Positions 9,119-17,105 of a stretch of DNA of 64,000 bases are shown here, piece by piece. The notes under the pieces were generated by a model. The model did no database searches and was not told where the DNA came from. It was given only the letters and a program-made list of their open reading frames with translations. The stretch covers positions 124,001 to 188,000 of the forward strand of contig NZ_JNZP01000010.1 of assembly GCF_000725545.1 (NCBI RefSeq). The letters are read 5' to 3'. A program made the position numbers and the translations under genes. Origin of the DNA: Streptomyces exfoliatus (GTDB lineage: Bacteria; Actinomycetota; Actinomycetes; Streptomycetales; Streptomycetaceae). Each line of letters starts with the position of its first letter. Position 1 is the first letter of the stretch.

Positions 9119-10297
9119 TTACACCGGCAGCGGAACACGTGCGGTGGCCGTCGATTCCACCGTCGAATCCGCTGCCGTTTCGGCCGCCGGTTCCGCCGCC
9201 GTCGAGCGGACGGTGCCGCGGGTGTCCGGGACGGTGTTCCCGGTCCGGTCGCTGCCGCCGCCGCGCTCGTCGTCCCGACCGCCGCCGTTGTGGCCGCCCG
9301 GCCGGTCCTGGTTCCGGTCGTCGTCGGGGTCGGGGTCGGAGTCGCCCTTGGCGCCGTCCGTGGCGCCGTCGCCGCTCTTGCCGCCGCCGTCGGGCGTGCC
9401 CGTACCGCCACCGCCGCCGAGGATCCGGTCGCAGTATCGGCGGAGGGTCTCGCCGCCGCGAAGGTTGTTCGTGAGCTGCCTCCGGCCGGTGGCGTCCAGC
9501 CGTCCCGCCCGGTACTCCCGGCAGGCCTGCGCGGCCCGCTCAAGGGAGGTCGTACCGCCCGGGCTCACGCCCGTACCGCCGGGGCCCGAAGCGTCGCCGC
9601 CCGGGTCCTTGGCCGGGCCCGACGTGCTCCTGCCCGGCTTCGGGGTGCCCAGGTCCGGGACGCCGGTGCCCTGCCCGTCGGGGCCCGGGGTCGGCGCCGT
9701 CGTGGAGCCGGTGCCGGCGGACGGGGAGACTCCGGGGGCGGGTTCGCCACTGCCGCCCGGGGCCGTCGGAGGTGCCTCGGGGTCCGTGCGTATGCCGGGT
9801 TCCTTCGAGACGAGCGGGTCGGGTGTCTCCCCCGCCGTGACGGAGCTGGCGGGCGCCGGACCGACCAGGGGCAGCACACCTGTTCCAGCGGCGACGGCGA
9901 CCCCTCCCACGGTGACGGCGGCCACCGCGGCGGCGATTCCGTACCGCAGGGAGCGTCCCCAACGACGGGCCGGCGCGACGACGGGCGCGAGCCGGACCCG
10001 GCCCAGATCCGCGTGCTCGGTGCGGGCGGCGGCGGGCGCGGCGGTCGCCGCGCGGGCGCCCGCGCCGACGGCGGCGCGCTCGGCGGCGGCCTTCCGGAAG
10101 GCGGCGAGCGCGGCGGCCTCGCCGGGCAGTTCGGTGCGCCCGGCAGCCACGACGGCCTGGGCGCGGGCCGCGTCGAGGGCTCCGGCGAGGCGTTCGGCCT
10201 GCGTGCGGGCATGGTCGCCGACGGCCTCGACCGGCTCACCGCGGAGCAGCCGCTCCGCGGCCTCCTGATCGAGCCACTGGTACCGCTCGTCGGCCAT
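9119..10297 (-). CDS. Membrane protein paired with ECF sigma factor, putative anti-sigma
   Basis: A 392-residue protein with a soluble Ala/Arg-rich N-terminus, one membrane segment (about residues 115-137) and a long Pro/Gly/Thr/Asp-rich outer region ending in a short conserved-looking part (QACREYRAGRLDATGRRQL). Its ATG at 10297 shares one base with the sigma factor stop (TGATG), the usual arrangement of a sigma/anti-sigma pair. The zinc HxxxCxxC motif of ZAS anti-sigma factors is absent, so anti-sigma activity is inferred from context only. Confidence 0.65.
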   Translation of the reverse strand: MADERYQWLDQEAAERLLRGEPVEAVGDHARTQAERLAGALDAARAQAVVAAGRTELPGEAAALAAFRKAAAERAAVGAGARAATAAPAAARTEHADLGRVRLAPVVAPARRWGRSLRYGIAAAVAAVTVGGVAVAAGTGVLPLVGPAPASSVTAGETPDPLVSKEPGIRTDPEAPPTAPGGSGEPAPGVSPSAGTGSTTAPTPGPDGQGTGVPDLGTPKPGRSTSGPAKDPGGDASGPGGTGVSPGGTTSLERAAQACREYRAGRLDATGRRQLTNNLRGGETLRRYCDRILGGGGGTGTPDGGGKSGDGATDGAKGDSDPDPDDDRNQDRPGGHNGGGRDDERGGGSDRTGNTVPDTRGTVRSTAAEPAAETAADSTVESTATARVPLPV

Positions 10298-11025
10298 CAC
10301 ATGTCCTTCTGCGTACGCGGACGTGATTGCGTCACACCGCGGGGGGTCACGGCCCCCGGCGCACGGCCGCGTTGCGGAGGCACACCGTCCAGTGAGACGA
10401 CGGGCTCACCCGTGCCGTCCGGTCCGTCCGTGCCCGCGCCGGCACCGAGGAGTTCGGCGAGCTTCTTGAGGCCCCGGTGGGCGGCGGTGCGCACGGCACC
10501 GGGGCGTTTGCCCAGGGTGTCGGCGGCGGTCTTGGCGTCCAGGCCGACGACGACGCGCAGGACGACGGCCTCGGCCTGGTCCTGCGGGAGCTGGGCGATC
10601 AGCCGCATGGTGTCCCCGGTGGCCAGGGCCTCCAGGGCCTCGCCCACGGTGTCGGACGCGGCGGGCTTGTCGGTCAGTTCGGTCTCGTCGGCGCCGACGG
10701 CCGGCCGCCGGCCGCGCATCCGTATGTGGTCGAGGGCGCGGTTGCGGGCGATCCGGGCGGCCCAGCCCCTGAAGCGGTCCGCGTCGCCGTCGAAGCGGTC
10801 GAGGTCGCGGGCTATCTGCAGCCAGGACTCGGAGGCGACGTCCTCGGCGTCGGTGTCGCCGACCAGTGTCCGTATGTAGCCGAGCAACCGTGGATGCACG
10901 GCGCGATACACAGTACGGAAGGCGTTCTCGTCCCCGTCCTGCGCAGCGAGCACCGCGGCCGTCAGCTCCGCGTCGTCCCCCAGCACTCCCCAAACCCTGT
11001 TCGTCGGTCGCGTCGGTCGCTTCAT
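10297..11025 (-). CDS. ECF-type RNA polymerase sigma factor
   Basis: A 242-residue sigma-70 family factor. Region 2 lies at about residues 45-100 (DAEDVASESWLQIARDLDRF then FRGWAARIARNRALDHIR) and region 4 at about 145-195 (QLPQDQAEAVVLRVVVGL, AVRTAAHRGLKKL). A low-complexity tail of about 45 residues follows region 4, unusual for compact ECF factors. I use ATG 11025; a GTG at residue 14 is possible because the ATG has no clear ribosome site. Coupled to the membrane protein at 9119. Target promoters unknown. Confidence 0.85.
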   Translation of the reverse strand: MKRPTRPTNRVWGVLGDDAELTAAVLAAQDGDENAFRTVYRAVHPRLLGYIRTLVGDTDAEDVASESWLQIARDLDRFDGDADRFRGWAARIARNRALDHIRMRGRRPAVGADETELTDKPAASDTVGEALEALATGDTMRLIAQLPQDQAEAVVLRVVVGLDAKTAADTLGKRPGAVRTAAHRGLKKLAELLGAGAGTDGPDGTGEPVVSLDGVPPQRGRAPGAVTPRGVTQSRPRTQKDM

Positions 11026-11214
11026 CGCGGCTGGTCACCACCGCCCACGCCGCCTCGCGCATGTGCACGCTACGTCGTGTTCCGGCGCCGCGTCCACGCG
11101 ATCCGGGGTCTTTGTGCAACTTGCAACCTCTGGGTGATGACGTGCTCCTCGGGTGCCGGACGCGGGGAGCGGTCGCGGTGTGACAGAAAACGCAGCCTCG
11201 GCGCTGAATGGAGT
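11026..11214. other. Intergenic stretch without a recognisable gene
   Basis: This is the first part of the 371-bp gap between the divergent sigma gene and the Clp_N-domain gene. I see no credible coding frame. It holds TTGTGCAACTTGCAACC at 11112-11128, rich in TTGCA-like half-sites, but no full promoter I trust. Confidence 0.4.
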
Positions 11215-11285
11215 ACGGAGCCGTGCTGCGGCTCCGTGGACGACGACCGGGGCCTCTCCTGTGGGGGGTGGCGGCCCCGGTCGTC
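11215..11285. terminator. Two tandem hairpins in a divergent intergenic region
   Basis: Hairpin 1 has a perfect 9-bp stem (11215-11223 with 11229-11237, loop 5). Hairpin 2 has a perfect 13-bp stem (11242-11254 with 11273-11285, loop 18). They look like intrinsic terminators, yet neither flanking gene reads into them, so they may end a small transcript or insulate the downstream promoter. Confidence 0.55.
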
Positions 11286-11339
11286 TCCCATTTCCCCTCC
11301 CTTTTCCCAGCCTTCTCCCCTGTCATGGGCGCACTCTGT

Positions 11340-11396
11340 CCACCCACTGTCAACGACTGGTTGACAGTGGGTGGGTGTCAACCTAGGGTTGCACTC
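11340..11396 (+). promoter_or_regulatory. Operator-overlapped leaderless promoter of the Clp_N-domain gene
   Basis: TTGACA (11361-11366), 17 nt, TAGGGT (11384-11389), then 7 nt to ATG 11397: a near-consensus promoter giving a leaderless mRNA. A perfect 15-bp inverted repeat (11340-11354 with 11360-11374, spacer 5) contains the -35 box. A third half-site, TGTCAACC at 11376-11383, pairs with GGTTGACA at 11359-11366. The layout suits a repressor, perhaps the product itself. Confidence 0.75.
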
Positions 11397-12146
11397 ATGA
11401 CGAATCCAGTCGTTCCGACCGTTCCCGTCCGCCTCGACGAACTCATCGACGCGATCAAGAAGGTCCACCCCGACGCCCTGGAGCAGCTCTCCGGCGCCGT
11501 CATCGCGGCGGACCACCTCGGCGACGTCGCCGACCACCTCATCGGCCACTTCGTGGACCAGGCCCGGCGCTCCGGCGCCTCCTGGACCGACATCGGCCGC
11601 AGCATGGGCGTCACCCGCCAGGCGGCCCAGAAGCGTTTCGTCCCCAAGGAGCCGGACGCGGAGAAGATGGACGCGAACGCGGGGTTCAACCGCTTCACCA
11701 CCCGGGCCAGGAACGTGGTCATGGCCTCCCAGAACGAGGCGACGGCCGTCGGCAACGCCGAGATCACCACCGCCCACCTGGCGCTCGGCCTGCTCGCGGA
11801 GCCCCAGGGGCTCGCGGCGTTCTGGATCACGTCCCAGGGCGTGACCCTGGACCAGGTCCGCGAGGCCGTCTCGGCGACGCTGCCGCCGGCCGTCGAGGAG
11901 CCGCCCGCTCTCGTCCCGTACGACGCGGCGGCGAAGAAGGTCCTGGAGCTGACGTTCCGCGAGGCCCTGCGCCTCGGGCACAACTACGTCGGCACCGAGC
12001 ACATCCTGCTCGCCCTCCTGGAGCACGAGGACGGGCAGGGCGTCCTGAGCGGGCTCGGCCTGGACAAGGCCACGGCGGAGCGGGAGATCTCCGAGACGAT
12101 CGCCTCGGTCGCGATCCAGGCCCCGGAGTCCCCTCAGGAGTCCTAG
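11397..12146 (+). CDS. HTH plus Clp N-terminal repeat domain protein
   Basis: A 249-residue protein. Residues 1-80 include an HTH-like stretch (SGASWTDIGRSMGVTRQAAQKRF). Residues 95-240 form a Clp_N double repeat (ARNVVMASQNEATAVGNAEITTAHLALGLL and later GTEHILLALLEHEDG), the module by which ClpA/ClpC bind substrates and adaptors. There is no ATPase domain, so it is not a chaperone; it could be a regulator or adaptor for Clp proteolysis. The HTH and the palindromic operator over its own leaderless promoter suggest autoregulation (inference). Standard leaderless ATG start. Confidence 0.82.
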   Translation: MTNPVVPTVPVRLDELIDAIKKVHPDALEQLSGAVIAADHLGDVADHLIGHFVDQARRSGASWTDIGRSMGVTRQAAQKRFVPKEPDAEKMDANAGFNRFTTRARNVVMASQNEATAVGNAEITTAHLALGLLAEPQGLAAFWITSQGVTLDQVREAVSATLPPAVEEPPALVPYDAAAKKVLELTFREALRLGHNYVGTEHILLALLEHEDGQGVLSGLGLDKATAEREISETIASVAIQAPESPQES

Positions 12147-12167
12147 GCCGGACACGGCCTGGAGGAA

Positions 12168-12728
12168 TCAGGCGGTGCGGGCCCGGCGCGAGACGACCGC
12201 GCGCAGCACCCGGCCGCCCTCGACGGAGAGTTCACGGGCCCGGCGCAGACCGGTCGGGCCGTGGGCGGCCGATTCGAGGACGGCCTGCTGGCGGCGGAGT
12301 TCCCCGGCGAGCAGCGGGCCCGCACCCTCCGGACTCCCCGCCCGGCAGCGCTCGACGAGGCCGTCGGACACCTCGGCGGCGTCGTACCGGCCGTGCAGGA
12401 CGAGGGCGGTGACGGAGCATGCGCCGGCCCAGGCGCGGAGGGCGTCCGCGGTCCAGGCCTCGGGAGCGGCGGCCAGCATCCCGCGTACGGCACCGGCGTC
12501 CTCCGCGCCGTCGGCGCCGAGTTCGGCGCGGGCCTTGGCGACTGCCTCGCCCCAGGCCTGTCCGTCGCCGCGCGCGACAGCCGCCCACACGGGCCGCAGG
12601 ACGTCGCCGCGGTCGGCGGCGAGCAGCGGGAGGCAGCGGTCGAGGCAGGCGAGGCCGGCCGCGGCCAGCCCCCGCTCGTCGGCCCCGTCGATCAGTTCCA
12701 GCAGGCTCCGGCCGTTCCCCGACGTCAT
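12168..12728 (-). CDS. Conserved hypothetical protein, helical
   Basis: A 186-residue, Ala/Leu/Arg-rich soluble protein with no motif I recognise. It looks like an all-helical repeat bundle (repeated ALRAWAGACS- and LAGELRRQQAVL-like segments). ATG 12728 has a GAGGAGG site 5 nt upstream. Upstream lies the inverted repeat GCAGTA-N7-TACTGC (12757-12775), a possible operator. It converges on the Clp_N gene with 21 nt between stops. No function can be assigned. Confidence 0.7.
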   Translation of the reverse strand: MTSGNGRSLLELIDGADERGLAAAGLACLDRCLPLLAADRGDVLRPVWAAVARGDGQAWGEAVAKARAELGADGAEDAGAVRGMLAAAPEAWTADALRAWAGACSVTALVLHGRYDAAEVSDGLVERCRAGSPEGAGPLLAGELRRQQAVLESAAHGPTGLRRARELSVEGGRVLRAVVSRRARTA

Positions 12729-12756
12729 GGACGCCTCCTCGCCACCCGATGCGGAC

Positions 12757-12775
12757 GCAGTACTTCCACTACTGC
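12757..12775. promoter_or_regulatory. Small inverted repeat upstream of the hypothetical gene
   Basis: GCAGTA (12757-12762) and TACTGC (12770-12775) with 7 nt between, 29 nt upstream of ATG 12728. The surrounding 12729-12855 holds no gene. Confidence 0.3.
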
Positions 12776-12855
12776 GCCGAGGGGCGCTTTTTCGTCACTG
12801 CGCGGCCGGAATCATCCCAGTGGCGCGGCGCGCTGCATAGAGGCCGGACAGCCGC

Positions 12856-13278
12856 CTACGACGCCCCGTGCGTCTTCTCGTTGAAGACCTCCACCGGACA
12901 CTTGGCCCGAGTGGCGCGAGCGCCGTCCCTGATCCGGCCGTCACTCGTCACCAGCGGCACGTCGTACCCCTCGGCGAGCGCCACGTACACGGCGTCGTAC
13001 GCGCTGAGGTTCGCGTACAGCTCCCGCACGCGTGGCAGCAGGAACAGGTGCTCCGACCTGCGCAGCGGTAGTTCGGCGAACGCGGCGCAGGCATCGTCCA
13101 GCTCGCGGTCGGTCAGCTTGCCGCCCCGGTGCCTGCCCAGGAGTGCGGACGTCACCTCGACATCCACCAGGTAGGGGGCGAGGAGCCGCTCGCCCTTCAC
13201 CCGCTCCCTCACCGCGACGCCGACCGGTCCCGCGTCGGAGAGCAGCATGACCAGCGCGCCGGCGTCCATGACGATCAC
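12856..13278 (-). CDS. vapC: PIN-domain ribonuclease toxin (VapC family)
   Basis: A 140-residue PIN-domain protein. The acidic residues expected of the metal-dependent RNase site are visible: D5 (VMDAGAL), a central Glu (VDVEVTSALL), and the C-terminal pair in YDAVYVALAE and VTSDGRI. PIN toxins cleave tRNA or other RNA. The start is GTG 13278, overlapping the antitoxin stop (GTGA); ATG three codons later is the alternative. The arrangement antitoxin-toxin with overlapping ends is that of a type II toxin-antitoxin operon. Confidence 0.88.
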   Translation of the reverse strand: MIVMDAGALVMLLSDAGPVGVAVRERVKGERLLAPYLVDVEVTSALLGRHRGGKLTDRELDDACAAFAELPLRRSEHLFLLPRVRELYANLSAYDAVYVALAEGYDVPLVTSDGRIRDGARATRAKCPVEVFNEKTHGAS

Positions 13279-13505
13279 TCGCGCCGCCTTCCCCGGTCGA
13301 TCTCGTCGCGCACGTCCTCGGTGGAGAGTCGCGCCGTGACGCGCCCCTGAATGCGTGCGATCACGTCGTCAAGCGACGGGGTCGCGGCTTCCTGCTCCAG
13401 CAGGGTCCGCGCGTACGCCTGAAGGGACTGCCTGTTGCGGGCGGCCCTTATCTTCAGCTCGGTCAGCGCTTCCTCGGACAGGTCCCGCACGTAGAGAGTG
13501 GCCAT
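13275..13505 (-). CDS. vapB: VapB/FitA-type antitoxin (ribbon-helix-helix)
   Basis: A 76-residue protein beginning MATLYVRDLSEEALTELKIRAA, the ribbon-helix-helix DNA-binding start of FitA-like antitoxins; the acidic tail (STEDVRDEIDRG) would occupy the PIN toxin active site. It precedes and overlaps the toxin. A TAAAGT -10 box (13517-13512) lies 6 nt before ATG 13505, so the operon mRNA is probably leaderless, and the palindrome CTGCTAGCAG at 13535-13544 just upstream could be its autorepression site. Confidence 0.88.
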   Translation of the reverse strand: MATLYVRDLSEEALTELKIRAARNRQSLQAYARTLLEQEAATPSLDDVIARIQGRVTARLSTEDVRDEIDRGRRRE

Positions 13506-13544
13506 GCGACAACTTTAGGCGCATTGCAAGCACTCTGCTAGCAG
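13506..13544 (-). promoter_or_regulatory. Promoter and candidate operator of the vapBC-type operon
   Basis: The -10 box TAAAGT (13517-13512) is 6 nt from the start codon. The perfect 10-bp palindrome CTGCTAGCAG lies at 13535-13544. It sits between this operon and the 3' end of the hexosaminidase gene, which it does not serve. Confidence 0.45.
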
Positions 13545-13551
13545 TTGCCTC

Positions 13552-15186
13552 TCAGCGCACCTTCGCCGCGAGCGCCTGGAACTGCGCCCAGGTCAGCGTC
13601 GGTTTCGTCGGGTTCCAGACCTTCTGGGACAGTGCCGTCAAGGGCATCCGGATGCCCTCCGCCACCTGTGCCTGGGTCTGCGCGCGGGACAGGTCGCACC
13701 AGACCGCGAAGCGGGCGCCCAGGATCTGGGAGTCGTACCGCGCGGGGACGGGGGTCGTGCCGCGCAGGACGAGCGGCGTCCACTGTTCGTAGATGCGGCG
13801 GCCGGTGGGGTACGTGAACTGGTTCGGCTCGCCGAGGACGTAGTAGAGGTACTCGTCGTTGAGGTTCACGACCTTGCGGCCCTCGGCCAGGTACTCGGCC
13901 GGCGGCCTGGCCCCGATCTCCTTGCCGGTCCAGTACTCGACCTCGATGCCCTTGTCGGCATGGACGACGCCGCCGCGGAAGAAGCCGTCGTTCCAGGCCT
14001 TCGCCGTCTTGCCGGTGCCGCGCACCACCGCCGCGCGGTCGTTCAGCCAGCCCTCCGCCAGGTCCTGGACGCGCGCCTGGGAGCCGTACTTCTGCCGGGC
14101 CGCCGTGGCGAGCTGCGGATAGGAGGCCTCGGGCGAGCGGACGGTCAGCGCCTGGTACTCGTCGGCGCCGACGTGGAACCAGCCGCCGGGGAAGAGGGCG
14201 GCGTACTCGCGCAGCAGCTCGTCGACGAGCCGCGCGGACGCCGGCTTGGAGATGTCGATCGCGCCCTGGCGCGGGACCCCCTGGACGTTGCGCAGCTGGA
14301 GGTCCGGGTACGCGCGCAGGACGGCGCCGAGGTGTCCGGGCGAGTCGATCTCGGGCACGACGGTGATGTGCAGGCTCCGCGCGAGGGCGAGGATCCGGCG
14401 GATCTCGGCCTTGGTGAGGTGCTGGGCCGAGACGATCTCGGGGTGGGTGTCCGAGGCGATCCGGAAGCCCTGGTCGTCGGAGAAGTGCAGACCGAACTGG
14501 TTGAGCTTGAGGTCGGCCATCTCCCGGAGCCGCGCCTCGATCCACTCGGCGGTGAAGAACTTGCGGGCGATGTCGAGGTTCAGTCCGCGCTGCGGCTTCG
14601 CGGGGGCGTCGGTGACGGTGCCCTCGGGCATCGCGCCCGAGCCCTTCACCGACTGCTTGAGGGTGCGGGTGCCGTAGAAGACGCCGGCCTCGTCGGGGCC
14701 GCTGATCCGGACCCGGTTGTCGCGGACGGTGAGGGTGTACGACTCGGGGGCGCCGCCCTTCGCCCCGAGGGCCAGCTCGACGTCCCCGGGTCCCGCGGCG
14801 ACGGCGCCGCGGTAGGGCATGCCCAGCTCCCCGGCGAGCAGCCTCCCCTCGTCGGCGAGGGCCGCGCTGTCCGCGGCGACGACGACCCCTGCGGTCGCCG
14901 CGGGCTTCCAGCCGGGCCCGCGCGCGGCCTCGTGGGCGCGGACGGCGGGGACGGTGCGGGGTGCGGTGGAGAGGGGGTGGGTACGGGTGGGCGTGGGCGT
15001 CGGGCTCGGCGGGGCGCTGGTGGGCGCGGCGCTCGTCGACGTACCGCCGGACGATGTCCCGGGCGAGGGGGGACTGGGGGGTCCGCTCGGCGATCCGCCG
15101 GAGCAGGCCGCCACGGTGGCCAGTGCCACCGCGGTCGCCAGGAGTGCGGGGCCCTTGTGGGGCGCCCGTATGGAGTACCGCATCAT
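13552..15186 (-). CDS. Beta-N-acetylhexosaminidase (GH20), lipoprotein
   Basis: A 544-residue exported enzyme. Signal peptide and lipobox (ALATVAAC), then a Ser/Pro/Thr linker, a GH20b alpha/beta domain (about 95-205) and the GH20 barrel with the catalytic Asp-Glu pair in FHVGADEY. Substrate-site motifs KLNQFGLHFSDDQGFR and DSPGH are present. It removes terminal GlcNAc/GalNAc, so chitin or wall-sugar turnover is likely. ATG 15186 has GGAGG 7 nt upstream. Four GTCAC/GTGAC elements lie upstream (15246-15311). It is followed by the unrelated antitoxin gene. Confidence 0.92.
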   Translation of the reverse strand: MMRYSIRAPHKGPALLATAVALATVAACSGGSPSGPPSPPSPGTSSGGTSTSAAPTSAPPSPTPTPTRTHPLSTAPRTVPAVRAHEAARGPGWKPAATAGVVVAADSAALADEGRLLAGELGMPYRGAVAAGPGDVELALGAKGGAPESYTLTVRDNRVRISGPDEAGVFYGTRTLKQSVKGSGAMPEGTVTDAPAKPQRGLNLDIARKFFTAEWIEARLREMADLKLNQFGLHFSDDQGFRIASDTHPEIVSAQHLTKAEIRRILALARSLHITVVPEIDSPGHLGAVLRAYPDLQLRNVQGVPRQGAIDISKPASARLVDELLREYAALFPGGWFHVGADEYQALTVRSPEASYPQLATAARQKYGSQARVQDLAEGWLNDRAAVVRGTGKTAKAWNDGFFRGGVVHADKGIEVEYWTGKEIGARPPAEYLAEGRKVVNLNDEYLYYVLGEPNQFTYPTGRRIYEQWTPLVLRGTTPVPARYDSQILGARFAVWCDLSRAQTQAQVAEGIRMPLTALSQKVWNPTKPTLTWAQFQALAAKVR

Positions 15187-15245
15187 TCGGAATCCTCCCG
15201 TACGGCGGACGGTCCGGCCAATCGGGGGAACGGACCCGCTCATCC

Positions 15246-15311
15246 GTCACTCATACATACAGTCCGTCCCCGTCCATCTGTCACTCGTCACGGAACCGGA
15301 TCTTCCGTCAC
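15246..15311. promoter_or_regulatory. Cluster of four GTGAC half-sites upstream of the hexosaminidase gene
   Basis: Read on the minus strand, GTGAC occurs at 15311-15307, 15291-15287, 15284-15280 and 15250-15246, three of them as AGTGAC. BldD-type sites use AGTGA/GTNAC half-sites, so developmental control is possible. No DasR palindrome is evident here. Confidence 0.35.
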
Positions 15312-15383
15312 TTGTTCCGAAACTCTCCCTTCCGGGTGAAATTCGCGCATCCGTCGGACACTTCCCTCGTCCCGTCGATAACG

Positions 15384-16019
15384 TTGAGTCACGCCCACCC
15401 CACCCGTCCCGGAGTACCGGAGCCCACGCTGACCAGCGACACCCACGTCCCCCGCCGGAAGCCGGGCTCCACGGACACGTCCGCCACCGCGGTCATACCC
15501 GCTCAGAACAAGGGCCCGGCCGCCCACGGCCCCCTGCGCGGGCTCACCGGCTTCAACGCCGCCGCGCCGGTCGAGGCCGAGGCACTGCTCCTCTCCTGCT
15601 GCCACAGCCTCCGTTGGGCCGAACGGGTGGCGGCGCACCGCCCGTACCCCACCCTGGACGCCCTGCTCGCCGCCGCCGACGAGGCCGGGTACGACCTGTC
15701 CCGCGCCGATCTCGACGAGGCCCTGGCCGCCGAGTCCTCCGCGCTGCCGCACCCGGACGCCCCACCGGCGGCCCGGACGGCGCTGCGGGCCGCCCACGCC
15801 GCGTACGAGAGCAGCTTCGGACACGCGTTCGTGATCAGCCTCGACGGAGTGCGTCCCGGCGAGCGGCTCGACCAGGTTTTGGCAGGCATCCGGTCACGTC
15901 TCGGCAACGAAGCGGAGGAGGAACGGGTGATCGCCGCCGACGAACTGAGGCGGCTCGCCCGCGCCCGGCTGGCCTTCCGGCTCACCGAAGGGCTCACAGC
16001 CCGACACTCCGGACCGTGA
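15384..16019 (+). CDS. OHCU decarboxylase-like protein, start uncertain
   Basis: The frame encodes about 190 residues resembling 2-oxo-4-hydroxy-4-carboxy-5-ureidoimidazoline decarboxylase (uricase pathway): GLTGFNAAAPVEAEALLLSCC, then AAHRPYPTLDALLAAAD, and the late YESSFGHAFVISLDG and IRSRLGNEAEEER segments. The usual HPRIG element is replaced by LPHPDAPPAA, so activity is not certain. There is no ATG or GTG at the N-terminus; I give TTG 15384, but a GATAAC -10-like box (15377-15382) directly before it would put the transcript start downstream, and CTG with GGAG upstream (about 15429) is an alternative. No other urate gene is in the window. Confidence 0.65.
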   Translation: MSHAHPTRPGVPEPTLTSDTHVPRRKPGSTDTSATAVIPAQNKGPAAHGPLRGLTGFNAAAPVEAEALLLSCCHSLRWAERVAAHRPYPTLDALLAAADEAGYDLSRADLDEALAAESSALPHPDAPPAARTALRAAHAAYESSFGHAFVISLDGVRPGERLDQVLAGIRSRLGNEAEEERVIAADELRRLARARLAFRLTEGLTARHSGP

Positions 16020-16211
16020 ATCCGTCCGGAATGCGGCGATTCCGGTCTCCGCGATAGCCCGTCCGTGCCTGTTTGATCACACCGATGGACCCCGCGCGAG
16101 CGAACCGACAAGTCGTCGCTACGATGACCGGGGCCGGTGGACCGTACCCGGCCGGGTCAGACCGACACTGAAGCCGGCCGACCCTGATCCCCGCTCCCGG
16201 AGGGTTTTTCC
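16020..16211 (+). promoter_or_regulatory. Upstream region of the sdh operon
   Basis: This gap holds a TACGAT -10-like box at 16120-16125 about 90 nt before sdhC, and the ribosome site GGAGGG just before GTG 16212. The -35 is not convincing. The leader includes an imperfect GGCCGG-rich hairpin. Confidence 0.35.
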
Positions 16212-16592
16212 GTGCCGGCTGGAACGCTGTACCGCGGCCGGGAAGGAATGTGGAGCTGGGTGGCTCATCGAGTCACCGGCGTCCTCATCTTCTTCTTCCT
16301 GTTCGTACACGTGCTGGACACCGCTCTCGTCCGCGTCTCCCCCGAGGCGTACGACGAGGTCGTCGCGACCTACAAGACGCCGATCGTCGCTCTCCTCGAG
16401 TACGGCCTCGTCGCTGCCATCCTCTTCCACGCGCTGAACGGCCTCCGGGTCATCGCCGTGGACTTCTGGTCCAAGGGCCCGCGCTACCAGAAGCAGATGC
16501 TCTGGACCGTCGTGGGCATCTGGGTCGTGCTGATGGCGGGCTCGCTGTACCCGATCCTCGGCCACGCCGCACGTGAACTGTTCGGGAGCTGA
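16212..16592 (+). CDS. sdhC: Succinate dehydrogenase cytochrome b556 subunit
   Basis: A 126-residue inner-membrane anchor with three membrane helices. WSWVAHRVTGVLIFFFLFVHVLDT contains the HRVTG signature of SdhC and a following heme-ligand His. It anchors SdhAB and passes electrons to menaquinone. GTG 16212 follows GGAGGG. It is first of sdhCDAB, 8 nt before sdhD. Confidence 0.95.
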   Translation: MPAGTLYRGREGMWSWVAHRVTGVLIFFFLFVHVLDTALVRVSPEAYDEVVATYKTPIVALLEYGLVAAILFHALNGLRVIAVDFWSKGPRYQKQMLWTVVGIWVVLMAGSLYPILGHAARELFGS

Positions 16593-16600
16593 CGCCAGAT

Positions 16601-17080
16601 ATGTCTGCTGACACCACCTCCTCCACGATCGGCCCCGTCGAGGGCGGCGCCGTCTACGACGTGGACAACCCCGCGCCGTACATCGAGGCCCCCCGCAAGC
16701 GCACCGGCAAGACGCCCAAGGCGACCCGCGGCAACTTCGAGATGGCCGCGTGGCTCTTCATGCGCCTCTCGGGCATCGTCCTGGTCGTCCTGGTCCTCGG
16801 CCACCTGCTGATCCAGCTCTTCCTGGACGGCGGCGTCTCCAAGATCGGCTTCGCCTTCGTGGCCGGCCGCTGGGCGTCCCCGTTCTGGCAGGTCTGGGAC
16901 CTGCTGATGCTCTGGCTCGCCATGCTGCACGGCGCCAACGGCCTCCGTACCGTCATCAACGACTACGCGGAGCGGGCCAACACGCGCCTGTGGCTCAAGG
17001 GCCTGCTGTACACCGCCACGGTGTTCACCATCCTTCTGGGCACGCTGGTGATCTTCACCTTCGACCCGAACATCCGCTAG
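16601..17080 (+). CDS. sdhD: Succinate dehydrogenase membrane anchor subunit
   Basis: A 159-residue anchor protein with a hydrophilic N-terminal 45 residues and three membrane helices. The first helix has RLSGIVLVVLVLGH with the conserved Arg-Ser and heme His. It pairs with SdhC to bind heme and quinone. The gap to sdhA is 25 nt. Confidence 0.94.
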   Translation: MSADTTSSTIGPVEGGAVYDVDNPAPYIEAPRKRTGKTPKATRGNFEMAAWLFMRLSGIVLVVLVLGHLLIQLFLDGGVSKIGFAFVAGRWASPFWQVWDLLMLWLAMLHGANGLRTVINDYAERANTRLWLKGLLYTATVFTILLGTLVIFTFDPNIR

Positions 17081-17105
17081 GCACGGGGCTGAGGTAATCC
17101 ACGTC

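Noticed and set aside
12729..12855. Short plus-strand peptide starting at 12727
   Set aside because: No ribosome site or coding conservation can be argued; the stretch fits the leader of the minus-strand gene.
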